This document shows, in pieces, positions 21,087 through 33,023 of a stretch of 64,000 bases of DNA. The notes under the pieces were generated by a model. It saw only the letters and a program-made list of their open reading frames with translations. It had not been told where the DNA came from and made no database searches. The position numbers and the translations under genes were made by a program. The stretch's first letter is position 1. Each line of letters opens with the position of its first letter. The stretch comes from Saussurea involucrata (Eukaryota > Streptophyta > Magnoliopsida > Asterales > Asteraceae), in NCBI GenBank assembly GCA_033807775.1, contig CM066317.1, positions 32,057,870-32,121,869 on the forward strand, in the 5' to 3' direction.

Positions 21087-24000
21087 AGTTGTTATCAGAT
21101 CATAAGTTTGAGAGAATTAGGTGTTGATTGTTGGATACCTAGACTCAAACTAGCGTTGTTTTAAGTAAATGAGAGTGAGATTGCACCATTAGACACTCTA
21201 AGATAGGATATTTGGAGGTTGTTGGAGTCACTAGAAACGAGAAGTCACGTCATGAGTAGCAAGGATGATCATGTACGGCACGTTCATAATTGCACCTGGC
21301 CAGTGTTATGGTGAACCTGTCAGTTACATGAGAGTACTTGAACGACTCTAGCATGATGACCGTTGGGGTAGTGAAGGAGTTCTAAGCGAGTGGTCGTTAG
21401 AAGAGGTTAACGACTTTAGCATTTGCTATTTGGAGTAGCGGTAAGCATGATGATTGCATTAAGTGGACCGTTCAGGTCGAAATTGATGGTTGGGTTGGAG
21501 CCGTAGGCATGTTGAATTAACCTTGATTCGAAGAGGAAATTGTAAGATTTGTCGATGTGACTCTCAATCTTGCGTTAGGATGTTGAGTATCCGGATGACA
21601 ATAGAATGATCGTAGGAATTGGAGGAGTGTGACCTGAATGTTGAGTGCCACTAAAATATATGCACGAAATTTATTTTGTTTTGAAATAAATTGCAGCAGT
21701 TACTTCTTGTGTTTCAAATCGTCGTATAGACGACATTGCGGGATCTTGGAAAACGTTTAGCACACACAAGATTTTAAATCATGAGTTTTGAACCTGCACG
21801 AAAATGTTTTATTACAGGAGTTGTGAGCCCCGTCGGAAATTGTTCCATTTTATTATTGTCCAATGTTACCTTAGGATACAGTGATATCCATATTTTATGA
21901 TGTTTAAGACGTTGGGCAAGTGACTACGGCTTATAACTTTAACATTGGATCTCCTCCACATATGTTAGAGTTTGGACGGAAGGTTGTCTTCCATTATGTC
22001 TATGTAAAGTTATTTTGGAGAATTTGTTTAATGTGAGTTGTTAAACAATGTTGTTTATATGGTATTATCCTAGAAGGGGATTTTGGAATTTTGGCATCTC
22101 ATTTATGATTTTGCTTATAGCAATTTGGATTTGAAAGCATAATGTTTAGCATCGTTTTATTGACTTGGAGTCATTGAGTCCATTGAGGTTCATGGAGTTT
22201 TATTTTACGACATGTTGAGTCGTGTGAGTATAATTTCACAAGGTGCATGCTTTAATTACTTATGTGAAAGGTTTATAAGTTATGTGGGTATTTTGTCCAA
22301 CTCGAGTTTTGTTGAGAAAAGTTAATTTTATGCCATAAAGCGACTAAAAGGAGATGAGTTTGGAACTCTAGTGTCGCATAACTTTTCTTTCAAAAGGTTT
22401 GTGTTACTAAGTATTTCGTTGCATATAGTTCAGTGTATGGATTGATTTATACGTGGCTTAAGCGATGCATGAAGGAACATTTTGTTGACATTTCATAAGG
22501 ACTTGCTTGGTGCGCTTTTGGTCAGTTAAATGTTTCATTATCATTTTATGTAAATGCGCTATATCGACTTAGGGGTATGCATAGCTTGGTAACCATTGTT
22601 TCTCGACACTTTGATAAACGGGTCGTGCATAAAAATGTTTTATTAACTCCTTGTTTAAATGAGAGACCATTTGGTCAAAGCATGTTTTAGTGGTGGGGGG
22701 ATCACGAATGGTTTATGATGCATGATATTTGAAAAACACGAATGTATGAGTCATTGACATTGGTCAATTTTGAATTGTCGAATATTTTGAAAAAAATTGA
22801 AGGCTTTTTGGTTTTGGAGGAAATGTGTGTTTTGAGTATTTTTGACAAATACATTTTTAGCAATGACGTTTTATGTTCCAAGTATGAAATTTTGAGGAAA
22901 GTGTTTAGTGATAAAGATTTTAGAAAAATGGTTTGTATAAAACTATGGTGCGTGGAATTCTTATGTTTTGAACATTGATGCGCACCGTTGGTGCAAATTG
23001 AGATTTGAAAATGGGTTTGAACCCTTTTTGGTGTCAACAAATATTGACACTTATTTCCTTATATGTCTTGGAAAAACGCATTGTTGTGTGCAAGTTTGCC
23101 AAAAACGTTTTACTCAATTGTCGTTATAGGACCGAATGGGAAAATTTGGGAAATTAATTTAAAGAATTCCATCTTTGGAATTTGGTCGCGAACCATTTGA
23201 TGCATGTTATTTCGTTCAAAACAAAATTTTCTAATGGAAGTGTTACAAGCTTGCATGCCTACCTCAATGTGAGGTTTTAAGATGTTTTAGTCGATATTTT
23301 CAAGTGATGGAAACGTATGGGTTTTGTTTTAAATATGGAATTTGCACAAGTTATCTTGTGTTGACTAAGGTGTATTTGTAAACCGTTTCATCGTTTTGTG
23401 TAATAAACTGACGCGCACAAAATTTTGTTGGTGAACCTTGTTCCACGCCATTTTATGGTAAAAAGAGAAACTTTGGAGTCAAATGTCGTTGGACTTCTTT
23501 TGAAATACGTGCACACCTTTTGTTGCACCCTGTTTAGAGTCGGACAGTTACTTTATGTGCATGTCATGAGTCAATCCATACTAGAACCGTGGCGGTTCAT
23601 TTTAAAGAAGTTGTTTATTACGCTTTTGCGTTTTGTGGGTAAACTGAACTGCAATGAAATAATTTTCAACATGATTTTCATATGTGGGACGAGTGTGTCC
23701 ATTTTCGCGTAACTACCAAATTGATAATAGTAGTTTTGTGCGTACGATTATTTTGATATGAAAATCCTTGTGTTGAAAATTTCTATGAAAAGTTTTGTCG
23801 ATTGACATATTTATTGAATGATGCACTTGAAACCTTGAACTCATTAGGACCTTGGGAAAGGTTAAGTAACCCGACTAAGAGTAAGTTGTATAGAACCTCA
23901 ACTGTGAAAAGTCGAGCGTTCGGGCACGTGTTGTGATTATAGGCCGGATGATATCGGCAGCAAAGTCGAGGTACTGGTGGCAATTGGAGGGTTAGACTTG

Positions 24001-24713
24001 CGGTAACACATGTTGAGGTTGGTATAACCGTTTTGTTGACAACCTTAGTTTCGTGGAAACACTCGGTAAACGGAACTCGTGTGTGGAGTCCTGTTAGAGT
24101 TCAAAACTTGGTGGTATAACTAGGTGTCAAGCTTGTGGGTCTGAGGTTGGAGACCGTTAGCAAATTCGGAGGGTGTAGTCCGATTCTAAATGAAATAATG
24201 GTAACAGTTGTAGTAACCTTAAGATGCTCAATTGTGACGAGTGGTTTTGGTGGAATAACCTTCGTGTATGGTTATAGAACCTGTCGGTTTAATGATTGAT
24301 GTGGGGATGGATTCTTGGAGTCTATTAGAACTCGTTGGATGTAGATGGAAAGTAATGGTAGGAATAATCAGAATTGATGGTTCTGTTGGGTTCGTTAGCG
24401 AACAAACCTTGAATTGACTTAAAGTTGGAAATCGAAATCGGGATGTATGGAACATCTAAGGTTGGGAGACAACCGAAGTCGTCTGACTAGGAATTATTCC
24501 AGTTGTCGGAGTGTTCTCCCGGACATAAGTACAGTGTACGTGAAGGGGCTTTGTTGATAAGCAATTGTTCGAGGATTTGTCTTTATAGACTGTGTGGAGG
24601 GAATTTAGATTCCAGTTAGGAACTGATAAATTATAGTCGGTGTTGAGTCGGTTAGCATTGGGTTGTAAAGGATGTATATTTCGAGGACGAAATCATCCTA
24701 AGGTTGGGAGGAT
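21087..24713 (+). other. Non-coding interior of the LARD-like element
   Basis: 3.6 kb between LTRs. The longest open frames are about 110 codons and carry no Gypsy motif (no CCHC knuckle, DTG protease, YVDD-type or DDE signature). The sequence is not obviously a decayed pol, because stop codons are dense in all frames from end to end. Confidence 0.75.
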
Positions 24714-27700
24714 TATAACACCCGTAATTTTCGGATAAGTACAACTTCGAATCAGTGTGGAATCGATCTTTTAAGAAAAATATGAAAAATAGGATTTTGG
24801 GTTAAATCCTAGATTTTATGGTCTTGTTGGATGGGGAATTCGAATACGAGTCCAACGGTTCTTTCCGGAGCGAAAACGAAGCTATAACGAAGAAGTTAGG
24901 GCCAAAACAACTTTCGGTACAATCTCGGCTAAAGTGACCAGCGAAAGTGACACTCGTGTCACTCTCGCTGGTTTTGTACCGAGAGCTATTTGAGCCCGGC
25001 GAAAGTGCCCAGCGAAAGTGACAATTGTGTCACTCTCGCACGTCACTTTAGCCGTCGGGTACCTGGAGCATAAATACGAGATTTTTAGCCCTCAAACTTC
25101 ATTTCTTCATATCTCTCTCATTTCAACTCCGATTTTGGTCATTCAAGTTGCTATGGTTCCGATTTTGAGAGCTCTTCAAGGATCTAGAAAGAGTTTTGAA
25201 GTTCATAGGAAGATTCAAGGGTGTTTGGTGGTGGTAAGTCTCTCAAATCTCTTCCCTTTCTCTCCTAAATCGTTTTTCATTCCTTCCTCACAAACCCTAA
25301 CCGATTTTGGGGTTTTTCTTGGAGATTAATGTGTTTCTTATCCACTTTATGCTAGTGATTTCATTTATTGATGCAAGAGCAAGTTTCATCCACAACACTA
25401 GAGATATTTGGGGTTTTCTAGGTTTTCATCAAAACCTAAGTGGTGAGTTTATCCTACTAGCTTCTATACTTTCATATGAGTTAGAAATGTTCCATTGATG
25501 ATCTTCTAGTATTTTGCTTATCCAATTTCGGTTTGGATGATTTTGAAGAAGTTAGGTCAAATTGAGGTTTTGGGTATAAATGGAGATTTTGATGGTTGAT
25601 GTTTGGAGAACAATTCTAAATGGTTAAATGTAGGTTGGAATTTATGAATCTAGGTTTTTGGAAGATTTGGCTTGAAGATGCAAGTATCTTCAAAGGAGCT
25701 TACGTTTGGGGAAAATCTAGATTTAGCCTAAATCTAGCAAGGTCATTTCAAGTTGCTTTGTGAAAACTTTGTACATGCCAAAATGTTTATTTTAAAGTAT
25801 TTGGGTGCTTTATATAAAATTATCACTTGTTGAGTAATTAGTGGGTTTGATTAATTAAAGTGTTGAGCTTTACAAATCTTGTAAAACACCCACATTTGGG
25901 GATTTTGGTCAATATTGGCCGTATGAATACTTTGAGAGTTGTAAACCTTTATTTTGGGCAGATGGCCAATTGAGAAATCCAAAGGGTAAAGATTTTTGGG
26001 TAACGATGTATTTTGGTTTACATAATCATGTGAATAACACGTATTTAGCCAAACGTTTATTTTGGCCTTTAAAGGCTTGATTTATACTCAAATGAGTGTT
26101 TAAGTGTTTGTCGGTTTTAGTAGCTCAAGGTGGAGTCTTGGAAGTGTTATGTGCTTAATTGCGTTTTCTTTGAGTATGTGCCGGTGTGAGTGTTTGGTCT
26201 TAGACGTGAAGGCCGTTGTTGATTTTGTATTCTTAGTACCTTTGGGACTAATGAACTATGATGGGTTATATGCATTGTCGAGTTACAAAAGATTTACATA
26301 TACGTATACACACATATAGATGCATATATGATTTGACTTTATTGGGAAAGTGGCAATGAAGAGGTTGTGAGATTATCATGCCTCGGAGCACGTGTTTGCA
26401 TGATGTGGGTTAGATGCATTTCATTTCATGAATTGATATTGATAACTGATCATTAGATCTTTTGAGCAGAGGGCTCGGTTTTGGACTCAGTTGAGTCTCG
26501 AGGGCGTTCGCCCGATTTTTTTATAAGCTCGACGTGGGCTTGGGGTTTGAGTGGCATGAATTGCATTATATTCGATGTTTACATGATTGGAATGCATTAG
26601 ATATTCTTTTGGGGTCATGTATATCTTTACGTCAAGTAAGCTTGTTTTGGATGGTGGGTTTCCAAGGTAAAGACCTAGTATGGTTGAACTTGGTAGTTTT
26701 AAATGGACTAAAGACCTACTATGGTTGATGTCTAAGATGGGCTAAAGACCTAGTATGGTTGATGCCGAAGATTGACTAAAGACCTAGTATGGTTGATGTC
26801 AAAGATGGGCTAAAGATCTAGTATGATTGATGCCGGAAATGGACTAAAGACCTAGTATGGTTGATGTCTAAGACGGGCTAAAGACCTAGTATGGTTGATG
26901 ACGAAGATTGACTAAAGACCTAGTATGGTTGATGTCATCTGCTTTCCACATCCAAGAAGCTTACTTACGTTTATAAATTATGGTTTAATTTATGTGTTGG
27001 CCACATTCGATGAGATCGGGTCTCCCCCGTCACCGAAGGGTATTGATTTCGGTATTTTATTATTCGCATTGTTGAGGTTATATTATATGCATATAGATTG
27101 TTTCCATGACTGATGGACGGATTTATGTTACATCCTTATTGGATGTTTTAACTATTGGAGTTTTATTCGCAGTGACGATTACTTGAGAAATTATTATTTA
27201 ATTAACTCTTGATGTGAGTTTTGGATTTGAATCCTTTGCAGAGAAACGATTTTCATTGGAAGCTTTCATCACAAGGATTGTGTGTGTTTGGAAAATGGGT
27301 CGTCGATATCTTTTATACAAGCCAGTTTTGAAAATCATATATTAAGTTGCATGTTTTGGTTTATCAAATGATTTGCTCGTGATGTAAACTCTTGAACTTA
27401 CTAGGCGTTAGCCTAACCTTTTTATTTGTTGGCATGTGCAACAAGTTCAGGTTGGGAATAGCCTTAGCTACACTGTGAAGTGATGAGTGCTAGTAGAGTG
27501 CACGAGAAGTGAGATGCTTAGCGAAGTCTTCCGCACTTATTTGGGATTAGCAACTTGCAATCGGGTTAAGTAACACCCGCCTTGAGTTATTAGTTGTGAA
27601 GTTTGTGATGTTTAAACATTGAGGTATTTTCAAGGATGTTTTGTAGAAATGTTTTATCATCTTTTAGATATTTTATCGAAATTACCGTTAGTTGCTCGTT

Positions 27701-27720
27701 TCAAATTTAAGGGTGTTACA
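24714..27720 (+). repeat. 3' LTR of the LARD-like element (full length)
   Basis: 3007 bp, beginning TATAACACCCG (one change from the 5' copy) and ending GGGTGTTACA. It retains the 470 bp block absent from the 5' LTR and the 34 bp array (26669-26934). Confidence 0.92.
26669..26934. repeat. 34 bp minisatellite in the 3' LTR
   Basis: Same unit, order of variants and copy number as the 5' LTR array at 20034-20300, apart from single-base changes. The array therefore predates this insertion. Confidence 0.9.
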
Positions 27721-27836
27721 GGCATCCCTTTTCACATCATAGAGTAAAATATGGATCCTAGCCTTGTTAAATAATTTTGGATAATTGTTTTTAAAGGTTA
27801 AATTTCAAACTAACTAAAATAAAACTATATCTACAG

Positions 27837-30800
27837 ATGGCTGAAAATATTCCTCCTCCTCCTCCTACTCACTCAACATCCAACCTTACCTTACTCTCTA
27901 TCCTAAGTAAAGATAAGCTAACTGGGCCAAATTACTTGGATTAGATTCGTGCCTTGAGAATTGCCTTGAGAATTTCCTTGAGGTACAAAGACAAAGAGTA
28001 TTTGCTCGACGAGGATCTTCCTATACTTAATGATGATGCAAGCCCTGAAGCAGTAACTGAATACAATAAGCAATTCGCGGAATCCACAAAAGTCGCGTGT
28101 CTCATGTTGGCGTCCATGTCCCCGGAACTTCAAAAGAGTTTCGAGAACATGGGGGCGTTTGAACTAAATGAGCAGCTTCGTGAAATGTTTCAGGAGCAAG
28201 CGAGGCAAGAAAGGTTCCAAGTCGTAAAATCGCTTATGGAATGTAAGCAACAGTACGGTGCCCCTGTATGTGCGCATGTGCAGAAGATGAAAGCGTACAT
28301 TGACAGGTTAGGCAATCTAGGTGTCAATTTCCCAAGAGAGCTTGCCATTGATATGGTGCTAAACTCTCTTAGTGGGGCATATAAACAGTTCATAGTGAAC
28401 TTCAATATGAACAATATGGACAAGACCTTGATGAAACTTCATGGCATGTTGAGATCTGCTGAAGCAAGTATGGGTAAGACACAAATTGCTCACTCAACTG
28501 CTCCCGTCCTGGCCATTAGGGAAGGTGGCTGTAAGAAGAAGAAAGTTTCTCATCCCAAAGGGAAGGGAAAAACTAAAGTTGTTCCTTGCAACAAAGGCCT
28601 TAAGAGAAAAACTGATTCTTCTGACATACCACCCATAAGTGACCCTAAAGAGGCCATATGCTTTTACTGTCAAGAAAGGGGCCATTGGAAGAGAAGCTGC
28701 CCAAAATATCTGGAGGACTTGAAAATGAACAAGGTCAAAGGGTGTGGCACCTCAGGTGTTTTTTCAATTGAACTCCATAGTACTTCGATTTCTAACTTTT
28801 GGGTCCTTGATACGGGATGTGGTACTCACATTTGCTCTAATTTCCAGGGACTAAAGGGAAGTAGAACGTTGAAGCATGGGGAGCTGAATCTGATCATGGG
28901 AAACAGGATGACTGTCGCTGTTACCAAGATTGGAGATTTTGAGCTCATGCTTAGTAGTGGTTTTTCAATAAAGTTATTAGATTGTTGCTACTCGCCAGAA
29001 ATGGCTCGAAACATTATTTCTTTTCATGCATTGTACAAGGATGGTTTTGAATTTCAATTTGATAATAATAATGGTTGCATTTTGGTTTATAAACATGGTT
29101 GTTTTATTTTAAAGCCTCTCCTTGTAATGGTGTGTATGAAAGTGTGATTTGTGTTGGTAGAAATAATAATAACTTAACTCTAAATGTTGGTTCCTCCAAT
29201 AGTGAATTGGATAAATCGTTGTTATGGCATCATCGTCTTGGCCACATAAACAAGAAACGCATCGCCAAGCTCCAATCGGATGGGATCTTGGAACCATTTG
29301 GCTTAAAGTCGGATGGAGAATGCGAGTCTTGCTTACTTGTCAAGATGACAAAAGCACATTTCAAAGGAAAAATGGAAAGGGGTAAGGATATGTTGGACTT
29401 AATCCACACAAATGTATGTGGACCGTTCAGATCTGCCACGAGAAACGGTGAGAGATACTTTGTTACCTTTACTGACGATTTCAGTAGATATGGATTTATC
29501 TATTTGATGAAAAACAAGTCGGACACCTTTGAAGTGTTCAAAGGATTCAAAAACGAAGTAGAAAACCAACTGGGCAAGAAGATCAAGATGCTCCGGTCCG
29601 ACAGGGGTGGAGAATACTTGAGTCATGAATTCTACGACTATCTAAGGGATTGTGGAATAGTTCCGCAATTATCTCCTCCCAGAACACCACAACTCAATGG
29701 TGTTGCTGAGAGAAGAAATCGAACGCTACTTGATATGGTTCGGTCCATGATGAGTCGTGCTACACTTCCAATATCGTTCTGGGGCTATGCCTTAGAAACT
29801 GCAGCTCATATCTTAAACCTCGTTCCAACTAAGAAGGTTGCAAAGACACCTCTGAAGTGTGGACTGGGACTCGTCCCTCGTTAGCACATATAAAGGTCTG
29901 GGGTTGTGAAGTCTTCGTTCGGTGCGAAACTAACGACAAGCTAGAACCTAGAGCAGAGAAGTGTCGGTTCATTGGTTATCCTTACAAATCCTTTGGATAT
30001 ATATTTTACAAACCTTTTGAGAACAAAGTGTTTGTAGCTAGAAGGGGAGTCTTCCAAGAAAAGGAGCTCATTTCCAAAGAGGATAGTGGGAGCAGTATTG
30101 ATCTTGAAGAAATTCAAGAAACAACCAATGATGAACCTATAGTTGACACTAGCCCTCAACATGAGGTTGAACCACCTGTTGAGGAAACTGACATACCTCC
30201 ACCACCTCTTCGCGGAACTAGTAAAGATAGTAGAGCTAATCAATCTCCTGATTTTTATTATGGTTTTCATATTACAAAGGAAGGAGATACACTAGTCAAT
30301 GATAAAACATTTGATAGTGCGGATGAGCCATCCAACTACAAGGAATCGATGGCAGGCCCTGAGGCTGCCAAGTGGAAAGAGGCCATGGAGAGCGAGATTC
30401 AATCTATGTACGATAACCAAGTTTGGAAATTGGTTGATCATGCACCAGGTCGCAAGACAGTTGGGTGTAAGTGGATCTTCAAAAAGAAGACCGACATGGA
30501 TGGGAATGCGCACACATTCAAGGCTAGACTGGTTGCGAAAGGTTACACTCAAACTCAAGGGATTGATTATGATGAAACCTTCTCACCAGTAACAAAGATT
30601 AAGTCTATCAGGATATTACTTGCCATAGCTGCATTTCATGACTATGAAATATGGCAAATGGATGTAAAAACCGCTTTCCTCAATGGGAAACTTGATGAGG
30701 ATGTGTATATGGCACAACCTGAAGGTTTTGTACATACCGAGTATCCAGATAAGGTGTGTAAGCTTGAAAGATCCATTTATGGACTTAAACAAGCGTCTCG

Positions 30801-31416
30801 TAGCTGGAATCTTTGTTTTCATGAAAAGGTCAAGGAGTTTGGATTTTCTCGAAGCGAAGATGAGTCCTGCATATATGTTAAGGCTAGTGGGAGTAATGTT
30901 GTATTTCTAGTCTTGTATGTTGATGACATACTACTCATAGGAAACGATATTCCGATGTTGCAAGATGTAAAGGTCTGGCTCAGAAAATGTTTCGCTATGA
31001 AAGATTTGGGAAATGCAGCATACATACTTGGAATAAGAATTTATCGAGATAGAACCAAGCGTTTAATTGGACTTAGTCAAAGTACATACTTGGATAAGAT
31101 ATTGAATAAATTCAATATGAGTGAATCCAAGAAAGGGTATTTGCCCATGCAACATGGCATAAGATTGAGTAAAAATCAATGTCCCAGCACTAGTAAAGAA
31201 CTGGACAGAATGAGTCGAATTCCATATGCATCTGCTATAGGATCGATCATGTATGCCATGACATGTACTAGACCTGATGTCTCATTTGCTTTAAGCGTGG
31301 TGAGTAGAGTGCCGACTGAAGAGAATCCGGCGGATCCTTTCACGAAAGCGTTAACTCGACCCATACATGAGTATGATACTGAAGCCATAGGTGTTAGAAT
31401 TATCAATATACCTTGA
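27837..31416 (+). pseudogene. Copia gag-pol polyprotein, inactivated by nonsense, two frameshifts and an RNase H deletion
   Basis: The frame opens at ATG 27837 (MAENIPPPPPTHS). In order it has a UBN2-type gag and a CCHC zinc knuckle (CFYCQERGHWKRSC, about 28660-28701), then a protease-like DTG (about 28806-28820). The GAG-pre-integrase motif (LWHHRLGH) and integrase core (29390-29760) follow, and finally reverse transcriptase (30400-31170), with the catalytic YVDD near 30917-30928. Breaks: in-frame TAG at 27942-27944, a one-base frameshift in a T run near 29100-29105, and a second frameshift near 29853-29856. The first catalytic aspartate of the integrase triad reads Asn (HTNVCGP). Nearly all of RNase H is missing: the frame passes from SFALSVVSR directly to the terminal ENPADPFTKAL near 31310. 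It cannot be autonomous. The polyprotein's normal job is element replication and integration. Confidence 0.93.
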
Positions 31417-32269
31417 ATGTTTTAGTCGTTAGTTTGATGTATTGAAAACGTAATAAATTGTATTTGATTTGGAGATTATTATATGGAGATTATAATATAT
31501 GCTGGATTGCGTCCATTTACATTTAATTTATTATCGTATTTTGTTTTGCATGTTTAGAACCAACTTCCTGAGTATTAATTTACTTAAACCTCCACAGTCA
31601 GTCATACTCCTGGAAGTAAGTAGTGATTCAAGACTGTCATGGAGTGTTAGAAGCATAGAGAATGCAACTAACGCTCATGAGTACTTAATGGTGATTTAGG
31701 TATTGGAACAACCCGCACTCAAAAGTTTACTTCATGGATTAAGTCAGAGTAATTTTGAGATGATAATATTTTATGTTCTTCAAACGGAGATACATAGAGT
31801 TTTGCTCTAGGATTCTGTTATGCTTTGGTGTGCTCCAACGCTGACCGTAACTGGCAGTTATACAAGGTATGTCCATGTATAATATGATGAGTAGAAATGA
31901 ACTGTGTAGTCAAAGTTTATTTGTTCCTTCTGCCTAAACAGGAGAAGCGATATCCATGGGCCCCTCGATGATTTGGTGTTGACATTAAGTGTTTGGCCAA
32001 ACCCTGACTAGAATTGATGTGTTCAATTGAGTAGTCTGATGAATTCAACACATATCGGAAATCGGGAAACATAATCTTGATCCATGAGATAGACATTTAT
32101 CCATGTCTCAGGTTCATATGATATCTTGTAGAACAAAGGAACATTAAATCACTTATCTTAGGACCAAATCTTTATCAGAGTTCGGCAGCTGCATTGGATG
32201 GCTTGCTCTCTGCTGATTATTGAAAGTGTTAAAACCAAATACAGTTAATAACTTGTCCAAGTGGGAGAC
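31417..32269 (+). other. 3' untranslated region of the Copia element
   Basis: About 850 bp of non-coding sequence between the pol stop and the 3' LTR, ending in the purine-rich AAGTGGGAGAC that would prime plus-strand synthesis. No additional open frame of note. Confidence 0.7.
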
Positions 32270-32925
32270 TGTTGTATATAGTGTCCAGAGTCATTAACTA
32301 TTGGTAATATTTCTAATAATAGCAGGGTCCTTTTGGGTTGCCCTTAAGACCCAAAATAAACAATCAGAAGAATTAAAGGGAGTTAAAGCAATTAGTTCAA
32401 TTGATGATAAGCTGCAATATAATTAATTAGATTAATTATATAAAGTGCAGGGACTGATTGGTTAAAATAGTTTTAACAAGCTTATCGGTTCAAGGGGGCT
32501 AAGTGTAAAATAGAGGGTTATAAATAAACTGCTAGGGGTTAAACCCTAATGAGTTTTTTCAATCTCTCTTGGAGCCGTCGATCTCCCTTCTCCCTCTCCC
32601 AAAATCGTAAACCCTAATTTAGGGTTTAGTGATTAAGCATCTTCTTGTTGTTGGTATTTTGGTGTTCTTAAGTGTGAGCCACTAGAGGGATTCATACTAT
32701 TGGTCCTTGACATCCAAGAAGCGAGATCAAAGGTTTGATTCATCATTGTGGTTTTCGACAATCGCAATAAACAAGTAAGTGTTCTTGATTCAATCTTTTG
32801 TAGTTAATTATCTAGAACGCATGTATTCATATAGGTTGATAGTTTGTATAACCATTGATGATAAAAATTAAAATATGCTTCTGTTGCCTATATCATGTGG
32901 TTGTATGTTTACTTAAAACCTTACA
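32270..32925 (+). repeat. 3' LTR of the Copia element
   Basis: 656 bp, TGTTGTATATAG to CCTTACA. It differs from the 5' LTR by about ten substitutions and a 4 bp duplication (ACAAGTAAGTG) near 32772. It is followed directly by the target duplicate CATTC. Confidence 0.95.
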
Positions 32926-32930
32926 CATTC

Positions 32931-33023
32931 TACTCTCCCAAAACTAAAAGCATCATGGACATCAAGTATCATCATGGACATCAAGTATTGATCGATTCAG
33001 ATGGTATTTATCTACGTTGTTAG
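32931..33023 (+). pseudogene. ISD11: ISD11 3' part, displaced 16.7 kb by the Copia element; tail altered by a 19 bp duplication
   Basis: Immediately after the target duplicate the frame continues as YSPKTKSIMDIKY, the conserved C-terminus of plant ISD11. A 19 bp tandem duplication, CATCATGGACATCAAGTAT (32951-32969 and 32970-32988), moves the expected TGA (32989-32991) out of frame. The reading frame then runs 17 codons further to TAG 33021-33023. Even without the transposon this allele would encode an extended tail of about 106 residues. Continuity across the insertion confirms that the Copia element landed inside the coding exon. Confidence 0.85.

Larger units (their letters stand above)
18540..27720 (+). 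mobile_element. LARD-like non-autonomous Ty3/Gypsy derivative nested in the Copia leader
   Basis: Long LTRs (18540-21086 and 24714-27720) start TGTAACACCCG or TATAACACCCG and end AAGGGTGTTACA. The 5 bp target duplication GGCAT is exact (18535-18539 and 27721-27725). A primer-site-like TGTTATCAGATC (10/12 to tRNA-Met) lies at 21090-21101. The 3' LTR is preceded by TCGAGGACGAAATCATCCTAAGGTTGGGAGGAT, the hallmark 3' end of plant Gypsy pol and its polypurine tract. The 3.6 kb interior has no protease, reverse transcriptase or integrase. Long LTRs with a non-coding interior fit a LARD that depends on an autonomous Gypsy partner (inference). Confidence 0.92.
16244..32925 (+). mobile_element. Ty1/Copia LTR retrotransposon inserted in the ISD11 coding exon, carrying a nested 9.2 kb element
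   Basis: Two LTRs (16244-16896, 32270-32925) and an exact 5 bp target duplication CATTC (16239-16243 and 32926-32930) define it. The tRNA-Met primer site TGGTATCAGAGC follows the 5' LTR at 16898-16909, and the purine-rich AAGTGGGAGAC precedes the 3' LTR. Gag-pol lies at 27837-31416 and is defective. The element is about 7.5 kb without the nested insertion (18540-27720). By eye the LTRs differ at roughly ten positions plus a 4 bp duplication, implying a fairly young insertion. Confidence 0.95.

Noticed and set aside
22702..23712. Open frames up to 112 codons in the LARD interior
   Set aside because: They overlap on opposite strands and have no retroelement motif or codon bias; treated as chance in AT-rich DNA.
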